From: Cytobacillus stercorigallinarum
GTDB lineage: Bacteria > Bacillota > Bacilli > Bacillales > Cytobacillaceae
Assembly (NCBI RefSeq): GCF_014836495.1
Contig: NZ_JACSQT010000003.1
Location: 223,182 to 287,181, forward strand
Length of the DNA: 64,000 nucleotides
Direction of reading: 5' to 3'
The position numbers were made by a program, and so were the translations under genes. Of the stretch, positions 16,828 through 25,455 are shown piece after piece. Position 1 is the stretch's first letter. Each line of letters starts with the position of its first letter. The notes below the pieces were generated by a model, which was not told the DNA's origin, searched no databases, and saw nothing but the letters and a program-made list of their open reading frames with translations.

Positions 16828-19353
16828 TTATAATGATTTACCTAGTACTTTACCATAAAATTGGTTTAATGCTTCTTGATTATATTGTTCGTCATGAAAT
16901 AAACTTCTCTCAGGTAAACATTTTTGTCGGTAACGCTCAACAAATTGAATTAACTTTTCAGCCAATGCTTCTTGATTGTTCTCTACTAACTCACCATAGC
17001 CTTCTTTAAGGACACTTCTAACACCTGTTACATCTGTTGCTATAATCGGTTTACCTATAATCAATGTCTCGAGTAGAACGAGTCCTTGCCCCTCATAATT
17101 TGAAGAAAGGACAAAACAATCACACTGATTAATAAGAGCAAAGGGATTAGATAGTTGCCCCACTAAAATAATGCGATCATTCATTTTTAACTTATGAATA
17201 AGAGATTGCAATGATTCTTTAAGTGGTCCTTCCCCAACGATATAAAGCTTAATATCTTGATCGTATTGGTATAGAGTCCAAAATGCATGAATTAATTTTT
17301 CATGACCCTTTTCAGGTGAAAGTCTACCGACAGTGACAAAGTTCACATCTCCCTCTTCAGGAGCAATGACTCCTTGAATAGTTAACTTAACAGACTCGGC
17401 TAATTGGTCCGTAACAAGATAATTATTCCCGCTAACTTCGATATAATCATACTGATTCATCAGTGTCTTTACACGGTTACTATCAACTAGATTATTGACA
17501 TAAGTCATTTTTTTGTGACTATCTGGCACTAACTGCTGTAAGTTTTTCATATTCGTTTCATGCGTCGATTCTGCTACTGAGATGATTCTATCATAATATT
17601 TATAAATAGAGAAAATCACTTTTAGATTCTTTTTATGTTTAAATTTCCCTTTGATTTTCTTATTAAATTCTTCCATCATATCATTATGAAGATAGATAGA
17701 TTTATTCTTTATTCGCGAAAAGGCAAACAAGAGACTCCAAAAATCATTATAACCACCAAAATTTATTGCATGATCAAAATTCACATCACCAACTAACCGA
17801 CGAAACTCATTATAATATAAATGTGCTGGGAGTACCTTTTCTACGATTTGTCCACTGACACCTCGATTCAAGATCCACTGATGTTTATAGCTATCGAGAA
17901 CTGTTCTACCAAGAACCCCAGGTCGATAAATAAAATGAACGTTAGGGTTAGCTCTTTTAATATTCACCCATTTTTCTTCAGAACCTTTTGGATTCTCTAT
18001 GACAACCACTTCGTATTTATCATAATCAATCGCATTTAATAAGGTTAAAGCAGACATCGTTATGCCATTGTTATAGAAAGCTCCGCAATACATAATAATT
18101 TTCTCTTTATTTGTTTCCGTTTTGATTAAATGTTTCTGTTCGTTGTCTAATAGGATTGATAACAGTCTTGAAGCAGCCTGTCCATCATCATTATAACAAA
18201 ACTGATCTTGATATTTTTTGTACTTCTCATTATATATCTCTTGCTCTAAGTCGATATTTTTAATATACTCAATCACTTCTTCTAATTGTTGAGTGAGTGG
18301 TCCAGGTAATTGATCAATCGGGAGATAGAATCCTCTCTCATGACTATATTGTTCAATATCATCTCCATAGAAAATGACTGATCGCCCGGTCGGTAAGAAG
18401 TCAAAGAAAATGCTAGAATAATCAGTTATTAAAATATCGACTGCTGATAGTAATAAATTTGTATCGATGCCATTTGGTACACATAGCTCTTGTTTTTGAT
18501 TTTCCTCAAAGTACTTAAAAGCAAAATAATGAGACTTCAGTAATACAGTATATTCACTGCCTAATTTCCTCTTTAATTGGAGGACATCCTGAAGTAATTG
18601 CTCACTCATATCTGCCTCATCTCCTACCGTCCCCCGCCAGGTTGGAGCATATAATATCACCTTCGTTCCACTCGGTACCCCTAATTGTGATAATACATTC
18701 TCTTTTGAAGCATGTAGTGTTTGATCGACACGAGGATAACCAATATCAGCTACATAACCTGGAAAGATTTCATAAATATCATGGGAAGACAATAGTTTTT
18801 CATATGTAAACTGATTAGGACTAACTAATATATCTGTTTGCAAAAGATTTCTCTGGATATTCATATGATCGGTCATACCCGCTAGTTTAATATCCTTGCC
18901 TAACGTCTTAAGAGGTGTCCCATGCCATGTATTCACATATACTTGACCTTCTCTTTTTATGAAATAATAAGGAAAGGACGTATTATTAATTAAATATTTG
19001 GCAGTAGCTAAGGATTTTAAATAAAGATCATCATCTACTGCCACAACTTTAATATTTTTTCTTTTTGGTAATGCGTCTACAAAAGAATCTTTTTCATTCA
19101 CGACTATAATATGAAGAAACTGATCGAAATCAGTTCTTTTTTCAAATGCTAAAAAAATAGCTAGTGGATTACACGTAAAACTCTTACCATGATATGCCTC
19201 ATACAAAATCACTCGATCTTCCACTTTTAAATGATTCACATAATAATTATACTTCGCGCGAATCTTAAACCGTTCATTCCTAATATAATCACGTATAGGT
19301 TGTTTAATAAAAGGAACTTTGCGACTGAAGTATTTCATTAGATTACTTGCCAA
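16828..19353 (-). CDS. Bifunctional glycerophosphotransferase / GT4 glycosyltransferase
   Basis: This protein of about 841 residues joins two wall-polymer enzymes. Residues 30-395 form a CDP-glycerol glycerophosphotransferase domain (TWHGTPLKTLGKDI, YAPTWRGT, ITDYSSIFFDF). Residues 415-841 form a GT-B glycosyltransferase of family 4, with VTVGRLSPEKGHEKLI and the C-terminal SSNYEGQGLVLLE donor motif. Such a protein could build a polymer with alternating glycosyl and glycerol-phosphate units, or glycosylate the chain it extends. The ATG at 19374 has no ribosome site, whereas TTG at 19353 follows GAGGAG by nine bases, so the TTG is chosen. gtaB lies directly upstream, suggesting that UDP-glucose is the sugar donor. 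Confidence 0.85.
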   Translation of the reverse strand: MASNLMKYFSRKVPFIKQPIRDYIRNERFKIRAKYNYYVNHLKVEDRVILYEAYHGKSFTCNPLAIFLAFEKRTDFDQFLHIIVVNEKDSFVDALPKRKNIKVVAVDDDLYLKSLATAKYLINNTSFPYYFIKREGQVYVNTWHGTPLKTLGKDIKLAGMTDHMNIQRNLLQTDILVSPNQFTYEKLLSSHDIYEIFPGYVADIGYPRVDQTLHASKENVLSQLGVPSGTKVILYAPTWRGTVGDEADMSEQLLQDVLQLKRKLGSEYTVLLKSHYFAFKYFEENQKQELCVPNGIDTNLLLSAVDILITDYSSIFFDFLPTGRSVIFYGDDIEQYSHERGFYLPIDQLPGPLTQQLEEVIEYIKNIDLEQEIYNEKYKKYQDQFCYNDDGQAASRLLSILLDNEQKHLIKTETNKEKIIMYCGAFYNNGITMSALTLLNAIDYDKYEVVVIENPKGSEEKWVNIKRANPNVHFIYRPGVLGRTVLDSYKHQWILNRGVSGQIVEKVLPAHLYYNEFRRLVGDVNFDHAINFGGYNDFWSLLFAFSRIKNKSIYLHNDMMEEFNKKIKGKFKHKKNLKVIFSIYKYYDRIISVAESTHETNMKNLQQLVPDSHKKMTYVNNLVDSNRVKTLMNQYDYIEVSGNNYLVTDQLAESVKLTIQGVIAPEEGDVNFVTVGRLSPEKGHEKLIHAFWTLYQYDQDIKLYIVGEGPLKESLQSLIHKLKMNDRIILVGQLSNPFALINQCDCFVLSSNYEGQGLVLLETLIIGKPIIATDVTGVRSVLKEGYGELVENNQEALAEKLIQFVERYRQKCLPERSLFHDEQYNQEALNQFYGKVLGKSL

Positions 19354-19394
19354 AATGATCTGCTCCTCTTTCATTAAAAATGTGCTAATTACTA

Positions 19395-20288
19395 CTATTT
19401 TGAGTATTCTTTATTTTTATTTGATTCTACTATATTTACTAATATTTTCATAATATCTTCTTTTAACTCCTCATTCTGGAGCGAGAACTCTATCGTAGTT
19501 TTAATAAACCCTAATTTTTCTCCTACGTCATATCTTGTTCCCTCAAAATCATAGCAAAATACCGACTTATATTCATTCAATGCTTGAATAGCATCAGTCA
19601 ATTGAATTTCCCCACCAGCACCAATCTCTTGATTTTCTAGATACCTAAAAATATCAGGGGTCAAAACATACCTTCCCATTATAGCTAGGTTAGAGGGGGC
19701 AGTACCTTTTAAGGGCTTTTCAAGAAATTGACACACCTCATACAGTCTACCATTATTACTTAATGGATCAATAATACCATAACGATCGGTTTCATCTGCT
19801 TCTACAGTCTGAACACCTACAATTGAACTCCCAAGTAAATCATATTGATTTATTAACTGTTTAATACATGGGACATCACTTTGCACTATATCATCACCTA
19901 GTAACACAGCAAATGGTTCATTGCCAATAAAATTCCTTGCACACCAAATTGCATGTCCAAGACCTTTTGGTTCCTGTTGTCTTATATAATGAATATTGGC
20001 AATTTTAGAGGGGTGTCTTACCCTTTCTAAAATATCTAACTTACCTTTATCTAAGAGGTTCTTCTCTAACTCTGGAGCATAATCAAAATGATCTTCGATT
20101 GCCCTCTTTCCTTTCCCTGTTACAATGATAATGTCTTCAATACCTGAAGCTACAGCCTCCTCGATTATGTACTGAATGGTCGGCTTATCCACAATAGGGA
20201 GCATCTCTTTAGGCATAGCTTTTGTAGCTGGTAAGAACCTTGTTCCTAATCCGGCTGCTGGGATAATGGCTTTTTTGACTTTTTTCAT
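19395..20288 (-). CDS. gtaB: UTP-glucose-1-phosphate uridylyltransferase
   Basis: This enzyme makes UDP-glucose from UTP and glucose-1-phosphate for teichoic acid glucosylation, glycolipid and polysaccharide synthesis. The N-terminal nucleotide-binding motif [20 protein letters not shown] is intact, followed by [13 protein letters not shown], the [14 protein letters not shown] region and EKP. Its length of about 297 residues fits GtaB/GalU. The ATG at 20288 is preferred because GGGGTG sits eight bases upstream; the earlier in-frame start has no such site. It is followed within about 40 bp by the TagF-GT4 gene, so they likely form an operon. B. subtilis has several paralogues, so this may be a pathway-specific copy. 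Confidence 0.93.
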   Translation of the reverse strand: MKKVKKAIIPAAGLGTRFLPATKAMPKEMLPIVDKPTIQYIIEEAVASGIEDIIIVTGKGKRAIEDHFDYAPELEKNLLDKGKLDILERVRHPSKIANIHYIRQQEPKGLGHAIWCARNFIGNEPFAVLLGDDIVQSDVPCIKQLINQYDLLGSSIVGVQTVEADETDRYGIIDPLSNNGRLYEVCQFLEKPLKGTAPSNLAIMGRYVLTPDIFRYLENQEIGAGGEIQLTDAIQALNEYKSVFCYDFEGTRYDVGEKLGFIKTTIEFSLQNEELKEDIMKILVNIVESNKNKEYSK

Positions 20289-20463
20289 TAAAACACCCCG
20301 CAAAAAATAATTTAATTTAGATTCTTTAATAATTTTAATTATCTTACCATATCTTGTAACATTTTAGGATATTTTGTTATAAAACCTTACAAAAAAGAAG
20401 GCCAGGACAAAAGGATTTAACTAACAAAAATTCGAACCATTATTTTAAATACACCTATAATGA

Positions 20464-21520
20464 AGTGACCCCTAAAAATTAGACATGGTTATTTCATTAG
20501 GCAACTCGGGTAAATGAGTTCCGTATTGCACCGGACTCATTTTATATTTCGCCTTTATGCGTTTCGTGTTGTAGTATTCCACATATTTTTTTATTTCTTT
20601 TTTGAAATGCCCTACACTTTCATTTGATAGTGCCACCCTTGATCGGAAATGTATCAATAGCTGGTGGTCCTCTGGTAAACGTGCAAATGCTAAATGCTTG
20701 ATCTACATTTCTAAAACAAGAGAATAGGTTGGCTTTGGACCAATTGTATAGGCCATTATTTCTCCGTTAAACAAGTCCAATACAGGTGATACATTTAACT
20801 TCTCATCAAAAAATTTAAACTCTGTAATGTCCATTACCCACTTTTCATTTGGTGCTTGAGCCGTGAAGTTACGGTCTAAAATATTGGGTACGATTTTACC
20901 AACCGACCCTTGATACGATTTATACTTTTTCATTCGTACAATACACTTTAAACCAAGCTCTTTCATAATGCGTTGAACATTCTTATGATTCACCTTTTTC
21001 CCTCGATTCGCCAGCTCATCCTGAATACGACGAAAGCCATAATGGCCTTCGTGTTCCGTGTAGATTGTTTGAATTTCTGCCTTGAACTTCAGCAGCCTGA
21101 TCGGATCGATTCCTCTTCTTTATTAAATCGTAATACTTGCTATGTGGAATCTTTGCGCATGCCACATGTGCCTTCACCGAGGATTTTTGCTTTAATTCAC
21201 AGATTACTTTTACTTTGTCTTCTTGGTGATTTCTCCTTGGCTTGAACTAAGGCATTCAACTTTTTTAATTGCATTTCCATACGTAGACGGTCGATTTCTG
21301 CTTGAAGGTTCTGTAGTGTCTTCTACTACTCCTTATTTGAACCCCATTATATTCATATTGTTTATTCCATTTGTGAAGAGATTTATCGTTCGTACCAATC
21401 GATTGTGCAATAGATAGAGTGCTCTATTGACAACAGTTAACTTTTCCTCAGCATTAATTTTGACCATAGAGAAACTGCATCTCCAGTTGTTAGATTGTGC
21501 CTAACAATTGGGGTGCAGTT
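20464..21520 (-). mobile_element. Decayed IS3-family (IS150-type) insertion element
   Basis: About 1.06 kb lies between imperfect terminal inverted repeats: the left end AGTGACCCCTAAAAATTAGA (20464-20483) and the right end containing TGCCTAACAATTGGGGTGCA (from 21498). It contains fragments of an IS3-type OrfB integrase with frameshifts, an internal deletion and a degraded OrfA region to the right. Full IS150-type elements are longer, so material is missing. No clear target-site duplication was seen. Confidence 0.75.
20472..20993 (-). pseudogene. IS3-family transposase OrfB remnant
   Basis: The open segment 20703-20993 carries the middle of an IS3 integrase (QAPNEKWVMDITEF, VLDLFNGEIMAYTIG), including the first catalytic Asp. 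The segment 20472-20657 carries the C-terminus (EYYNTKRIKAKYKMSPVQY). Between them the frame is broken and the part encoding the second Asp, the catalytic Glu and flanking sequence is shortened or shifted. The protein cannot be active. Bases 20994-21460 hold further OrfB start and OrfA-like debris without an intact frame. Confidence 0.8.
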
Positions 21521-21560
21521 TTCCTTTGGACATAGATAAATTAGTTATGTCTCACATATT

Positions 21561-23522
21561 CTAGTTTTCTATAACATAATTATAACTTTCGGTTCCAACT
21601 TCTTGACTTAGTATTTTATCATATAAATATTTATATGTGTTTTCTGTGTTATTACCATCTTGATATTCCACTAACGTTCTATACTTTTTCACGTATAATT
21701 CCTTTTGGGGATTATGATAATTTTCCAAAACCAATGAATGTATATCTTCAAAATTATATGCTATATCACCAAATGCTATATTCTTTTGCAATATATTAGG
21801 AGCTCCGTATTCTTTTTCTGCTAAAATTTTATCTCCCCAAAAAAAGAGCACGTTACTTCCCCCAGCAAATCCATAAAACGAAACAGAAGAATAATCAGTA
21901 ATTAGAACCTTTGTTTTCAACAAAGCTTCTTTTATATCTCCTTGGTATAGGTATTTCTCATTTTTATGATAAATTGATGGGAATTGGGCTTTTAAGATAT
22001 TTTCTGACTTTGGATGTAAAACAATATTAATTTTTTTGTCTTTATAAAAACTATTATTTTCAATCATCTCTATGAATTGGATATACCTTGAAATATAACT
22101 ATGTTTCTCTAATTTTCCTGTTAAGTCCCAAGGTCTCCATGTTAATAAAAAAGTTATTTCATCTTTTATTTTGTCTCTAGAATCCACGTAAAGATCTAAA
22201 TTGGGGAGCCCCGTTTTTATTAATTCATTACTAGAATAATTAGTATAATGAAGAAATTTTCCCTTTTCAAATTCCGAATTCACAACTATAAAATCAGGCG
22301 CAATTGGAACCCTTGTGTTATAGTACCCTCTCTCAAAAACATTAGTTGCTAAGCAAACTCCATGTTGTAAAAATATTTTCTTTTTATTAAAAAGAATTTT
22401 CCTTTTTAATAATTGGTCATTATCATATAACCTTCTTTGTATATGTGTAACTAAATCTGACGATATAAAGCTATTTGCTAAAAATATTCGATAAAATGCT
22501 GAAAAAGAATTTTTAGCAAATATATTTCTTGGGTAGCTTTTTTTCAGCATGTCATAGTTATTATTTTTCTTATCAAGAATATAAACAGAATTCTTATCTT
22601 TTTTAACTGCCCTTTTAAATAATTCAAAACCTGATTCAGAAGCGCCCTCACAAAATTTCTCAAAATATATATTGTATATTCTTTTATTTTTATTTATTAA
22701 GCTAAACAAATACGCAATTGACTCGATGAATTTAATTCTATTTTTTAATTCACTAGTGATGACTATTACAAATTGACCGGTTATAGATTTTCTAACAAAT
22801 ATCTCAATATTATTCCTTAGTACTCTACTAGAGCGAGTATTAAATAAATAGTGTCTTTTGTGATATTTATCTTTAGTATTTCCCTTTAGATTAAAGTAAT
22901 AATTAAATTTTTGATTTATGACTTTAATAAAGACCGGCACATTAATATTACTATCTATAGTATACTGCTTGTTAATATGAGCTAATGGAGCTCTCGACCA
23001 AAATATATGAGTTAACAGAGCTATTTTATTTGTATTCATTGAAAACATCTCTCTTAAGAATTTAGGAAAGAGAAAATGAACTTTTAAATTTTGAGCTTTA
23101 TTATAACCTAAGGAAAGTTCTACATCTTTATATGAATATGTTCGAAATCTTAATAAACCAATAAAAATAATACTTTGAAAAAGATTAAAAACTTTAATAT
23201 TAACGAAAGGCGATTTTTCTACTTTATCTATTATTTCCCGCTCACTTAAAGTCTTATGCTTTTTAGTTTTTACAAAAGATAATTTATGATGTGTATCAAC
23301 ATAAAATATTATCTTAAATTTAGAGAATTCTTCCACGCTAACTATAGTCATAGGATCAATATCTTTCACAATGACAGGCTTTTCAGATTTACGATTGTAT
23401 ATATAGTATTTATGGTTTATATTTCCTCTTTTTTTCAACAATATTGTGTTTCCATTAAAATCGCAATATCCGTCATTCAAAATCATTTCATTACTTTTAT
23501 CATAGGTATAAAAATCTAGCAT
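21561..23522 (-). CDS. AT-rich glycerophosphotransferase-like protein
   Basis: The last 270 or so residues of this 653-residue protein form a CDP-glycerol glycerophosphotransferase domain: KIFLQHGVCLATNVFERGYY, then LTWRPWDLTGK and LITDYSSVSFYGFAGG. The first 380 residues are Lys/Asn/Ile/Tyr-rich with no known domain, an arrangement like the 958-aa protein at 3754. Base composition is visibly more AT-rich than in the neighbouring kps operon, and the gene abuts an IS remnant, so recent acquisition is plausible. GGGGTGATGGGAA precedes the ATG. It is monocistronic as far as can be seen. Its acceptor and polymer are unknown. Confidence 0.75.
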   Translation of the reverse strand: MLDFYTYDKSNEMILNDGYCDFNGNTILLKKRGNINHKYYIYNRKSEKPVIVKDIDPMTIVSVEEFSKFKIIFYVDTHHKLSFVKTKKHKTLSEREIIDKVEKSPFVNIKVFNLFQSIIFIGLLRFRTYSYKDVELSLGYNKAQNLKVHFLFPKFLREMFSMNTNKIALLTHIFWSRAPLAHINKQYTIDSNINVPVFIKVINQKFNYYFNLKGNTKDKYHKRHYLFNTRSSRVLRNNIEIFVRKSITGQFVIVITSELKNRIKFIESIAYLFSLINKNKRIYNIYFEKFCEGASESGFELFKRAVKKDKNSVYILDKKNNNYDMLKKSYPRNIFAKNSFSAFYRIFLANSFISSDLVTHIQRRLYDNDQLLKRKILFNKKKIFLQHGVCLATNVFERGYYNTRVPIAPDFIVVNSEFEKGKFLHYTNYSSNELIKTGLPNLDLYVDSRDKIKDEITFLLTWRPWDLTGKLEKHSYISRYIQFIEMIENNSFYKDKKINIVLHPKSENILKAQFPSIYHKNEKYLYQGDIKEALLKTKVLITDYSSVSFYGFAGGSNVLFFWGDKILAEKEYGAPNILQKNIAFGDIAYNFEDIHSLVLENYHNPQKELYVKKYRTLVEYQDGNNTENTYKYLYDKILSQEVGTESYNYVIEN

Positions 23523-23839
23523 TTCCCATCACCCCTTATAAAACCGACATTTGAAAATAATCACATTTTCAAATTATAACATATAGTTACTTTTTAATGT
23601 ATTAAAGAGAAATAATTACAATTAGAAGTATAGCTCAGTCTTTAACAGTTCTTAAGTTTTTTATAAAACTAATAAAAACAAGAGGATATTAATTAAAATT
23701 TGGTTTTTTTACTAAAATACAAACAAAAAAATCTATAAAACTAGCTTTCCTCTCCTTTGCCTTCCCCTACCCCCACCACTTAAACTACCCCTACCTAGGA
23801 AAAAACCGGTAAGCGCGCTTCCTATAAGGATGATGGTGG
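23523..23839. other. Intergenic region between the AT-rich transferase and the sigma factor gene
   Basis: This is about 317 bp of AT-rich sequence followed by a pyrimidine-rich patch (23745-23795). It should hold divergent promoters for the 653-aa gene and the sigma factor, but no convincing -35/-10 pair was recognised. AAGGA at 23826-23830 is the ribosome site for the sigma gene. Confidence 0.4.
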
Positions 23840-24346
23840 GTGCAGGAGTTTGAGGTTGTGCTTCAGTCGTATGAGCCAATGATTTTTAAGATTATGAGGA
23901 GTTTGGGGATTTATCGGGAGAAAGAGGAGTATTATCAGGTGGCTGTGATTGCTTTGTGGGAGGCATGGGAGCGATATGATGAAGGGTTGGGGAAGCCTTT
24001 TATTAGTTATGCTTATGCTTGTGTGAGGGGGAAGTTGTTGAATGAGTTGAAGCGGTCGATTAATTATTCAGTGCGATGGGTAGTGGCAGAGGAAGAGTTT
24101 TGGTTATTGGTGGCGAGTGATGAAGTGAGCGATGATTCTACTGTTGAGTTAGAGTTTTTGCGGATTTGTCGAGGGTGTTTGACGGAGAAGCAGTTTAAGT
24201 GGGTATGGTATACGCTCATGTATGATTACTCGATTCGAGAGATTGCCCTTAAAGAGGGGGTGTCTATATCTGCTGTGAAGCAGTGGCGGGAAGGGGCACG
24301 AAGATCCCTGAGAAAGAGGATGGGGCGAGAAGGAACGCACCATTAA
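23840..24346 (+). CDS. Small sigma-70 family RNA polymerase sigma factor
   Basis: This 168-residue protein has a region-2-like N-terminal half: YEPMIFKIMRSLG, then EEYYQVAVIALWEAWERYD, the helix that contacts core polymerase and the -10 element. Its region-4 helix-turn-helix is YSIREIALKEGVSISAVKQW near residues 134-153. It resembles short ECF-like or ComX/YlaC-type sigma factors. The start is GTG, with AAGGA nine bases upstream; an in-frame TGA lies just before. The coding strand is strikingly rich in G and T and poor in C, unlike its neighbours. Its 3' end overlaps the last codons of the convergent kpsC-like gene by four bases. No anti-sigma gene is adjacent. Control of the capsule genes is possible but unproven. 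Confidence 0.8.
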   Translation: MQEFEVVLQSYEPMIFKIMRSLGIYREKEEYYQVAVIALWEAWERYDEGLGKPFISYAYACVRGKLLNELKRSINYSVRWVVAEEEFWLLVASDEVSDDSTVELEFLRICRGCLTEKQFKWVWYTLMYDYSIREIALKEGVSISAVKQWREGARRSLRKRMGREGTHH

Positions 24347-25455
24347 GTGTGAACAGGCGCATTCCTTTCTTCATTAATCAATCGAATTGTCTCTTCTAGA
24401 GTGATTGGCTCTTTGGTAGTAGGATTCATATATTTGGGATAAAGTAAATAGGCGGCAGCGAATACTTCAACAAGTGTACGTTGTCGCTTTCTTCTGGCTA
24501 CCATTTGACGATCATCTGTTAAGCCCCAGTTGGAGTAAAAAGGGGCTCCAACTGTTGTAACGGGAATGCCTCTCATAAGCGCTTCGAAACCGGATAAAGA
24601 AGTAATAGTATAAACATGGTCGACGGTTTTTAGTGAATCATGCAAGCTAATTGGTTCGCTGACAATCTGTGCTAGATGAGAGACGTCTTTTGGATTGGAT
24701 TGCAACGGCCTCTTGCCGGATAGTACGTCAGGATGCGGCTTATAAATAATTTGTGCATGAGGATTTTCCTCCCGAGCTAAGCGGACAAGGTCATTGTTCG
24801 TCCATCGACTGGCCGCTCCCATCAAAATCGAAGCATCATCTTCTACTTGTCCAATGACTAATATCCGTTTATTCATTTTCCTGCCGTAGACTACATTCAC
24901 ATCTTTATGTGAAAGATGGTTATATTTACTTAAGCCATTTTCTTTTATTTCTTCTATGATGTGCGCTGCACGATCTAGGATATCTTGGTCAAACTGATGA
25001 TGATTGAGTAAATGCTCTAAGTCACTTGGTTGGGTACTATCATAATAAATACCTGTTTTGTCTATGCATAACGAGTATGGCAAAGTATGCAGTGCCCCTA
25101 AACCAACAGAGCGGACAAAGCCGTCTTCTACACGATAGATAGGAACTTGATAGGCTTCGGCGATATCTTCCAGTTGGACATGTTGTTTAGATCCCCATAT
25201 TAAGAATACTTTTTCCCTGTTTATGCGAAGCAACCCGTGTAAAAATACAGTAGTAAAAGTATGGGGGATAAAAATAATTTCATATTCACGAAAAAATTCT
25301 TTCACACACTCTTGTTTCCAATGAGAAAAGTAGAATGCCAACGCTATAGGTTTTGTTTCATTATTCCTTTTTACCTGGCGAACAGTTTTTGTATATTGCC
25401 GTATCTCGTTTACTTTCCTAACACCTTTCTTTGCTAACCCTCGCCATTTTTTCAC
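24343..25455 (-). CDS. KpsC-type Kdo transferase, single-domain
   Basis: This 370-residue protein matches one half of KpsC, the beta-Kdo transferase that builds the poly-Kdo linker of Gram-negative group-2 capsules on a lipid. Signature motifs are RVEDGFVRSVGLGA (108-121), IGQVEDDASI (201-210), IIYKPHPDV (236-244), TSLSGFEALMRGIPV (285-299) and FYSNWGLTDD (306-315). Normal KpsC has two such domains in one chain; here they are in two genes. The GTG start overlaps the stop of the upstream kpsC-like gene (GTGA), so they are coupled. This is the last gene of the eight-gene Kdo operon and is convergent with the sigma factor gene. Confidence 0.88.
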   Translation of the reverse strand: MKKWRGLAKKGVRKVNEIRQYTKTVRQVKRNNETKPIALAFYFSHWKQECVKEFFREYEIIFIPHTFTTVFLHGLLRINREKVFLIWGSKQHVQLEDIAEAYQVPIYRVEDGFVRSVGLGALHTLPYSLCIDKTGIYYDSTQPSDLEHLLNHHQFDQDILDRAAHIIEEIKENGLSKYNHLSHKDVNVVYGRKMNKRILVIGQVEDDASILMGAASRWTNNDLVRLAREENPHAQIIYKPHPDVLSGKRPLQSNPKDVSHLAQIVSEPISLHDSLKTVDHVYTITSLSGFEALMRGIPVTTVGAPFYSNWGLTDDRQMVARRKRQRTLVEVFAAAYLLYPKYMNPTTKEPITLEETIRLINEERNAPVHT

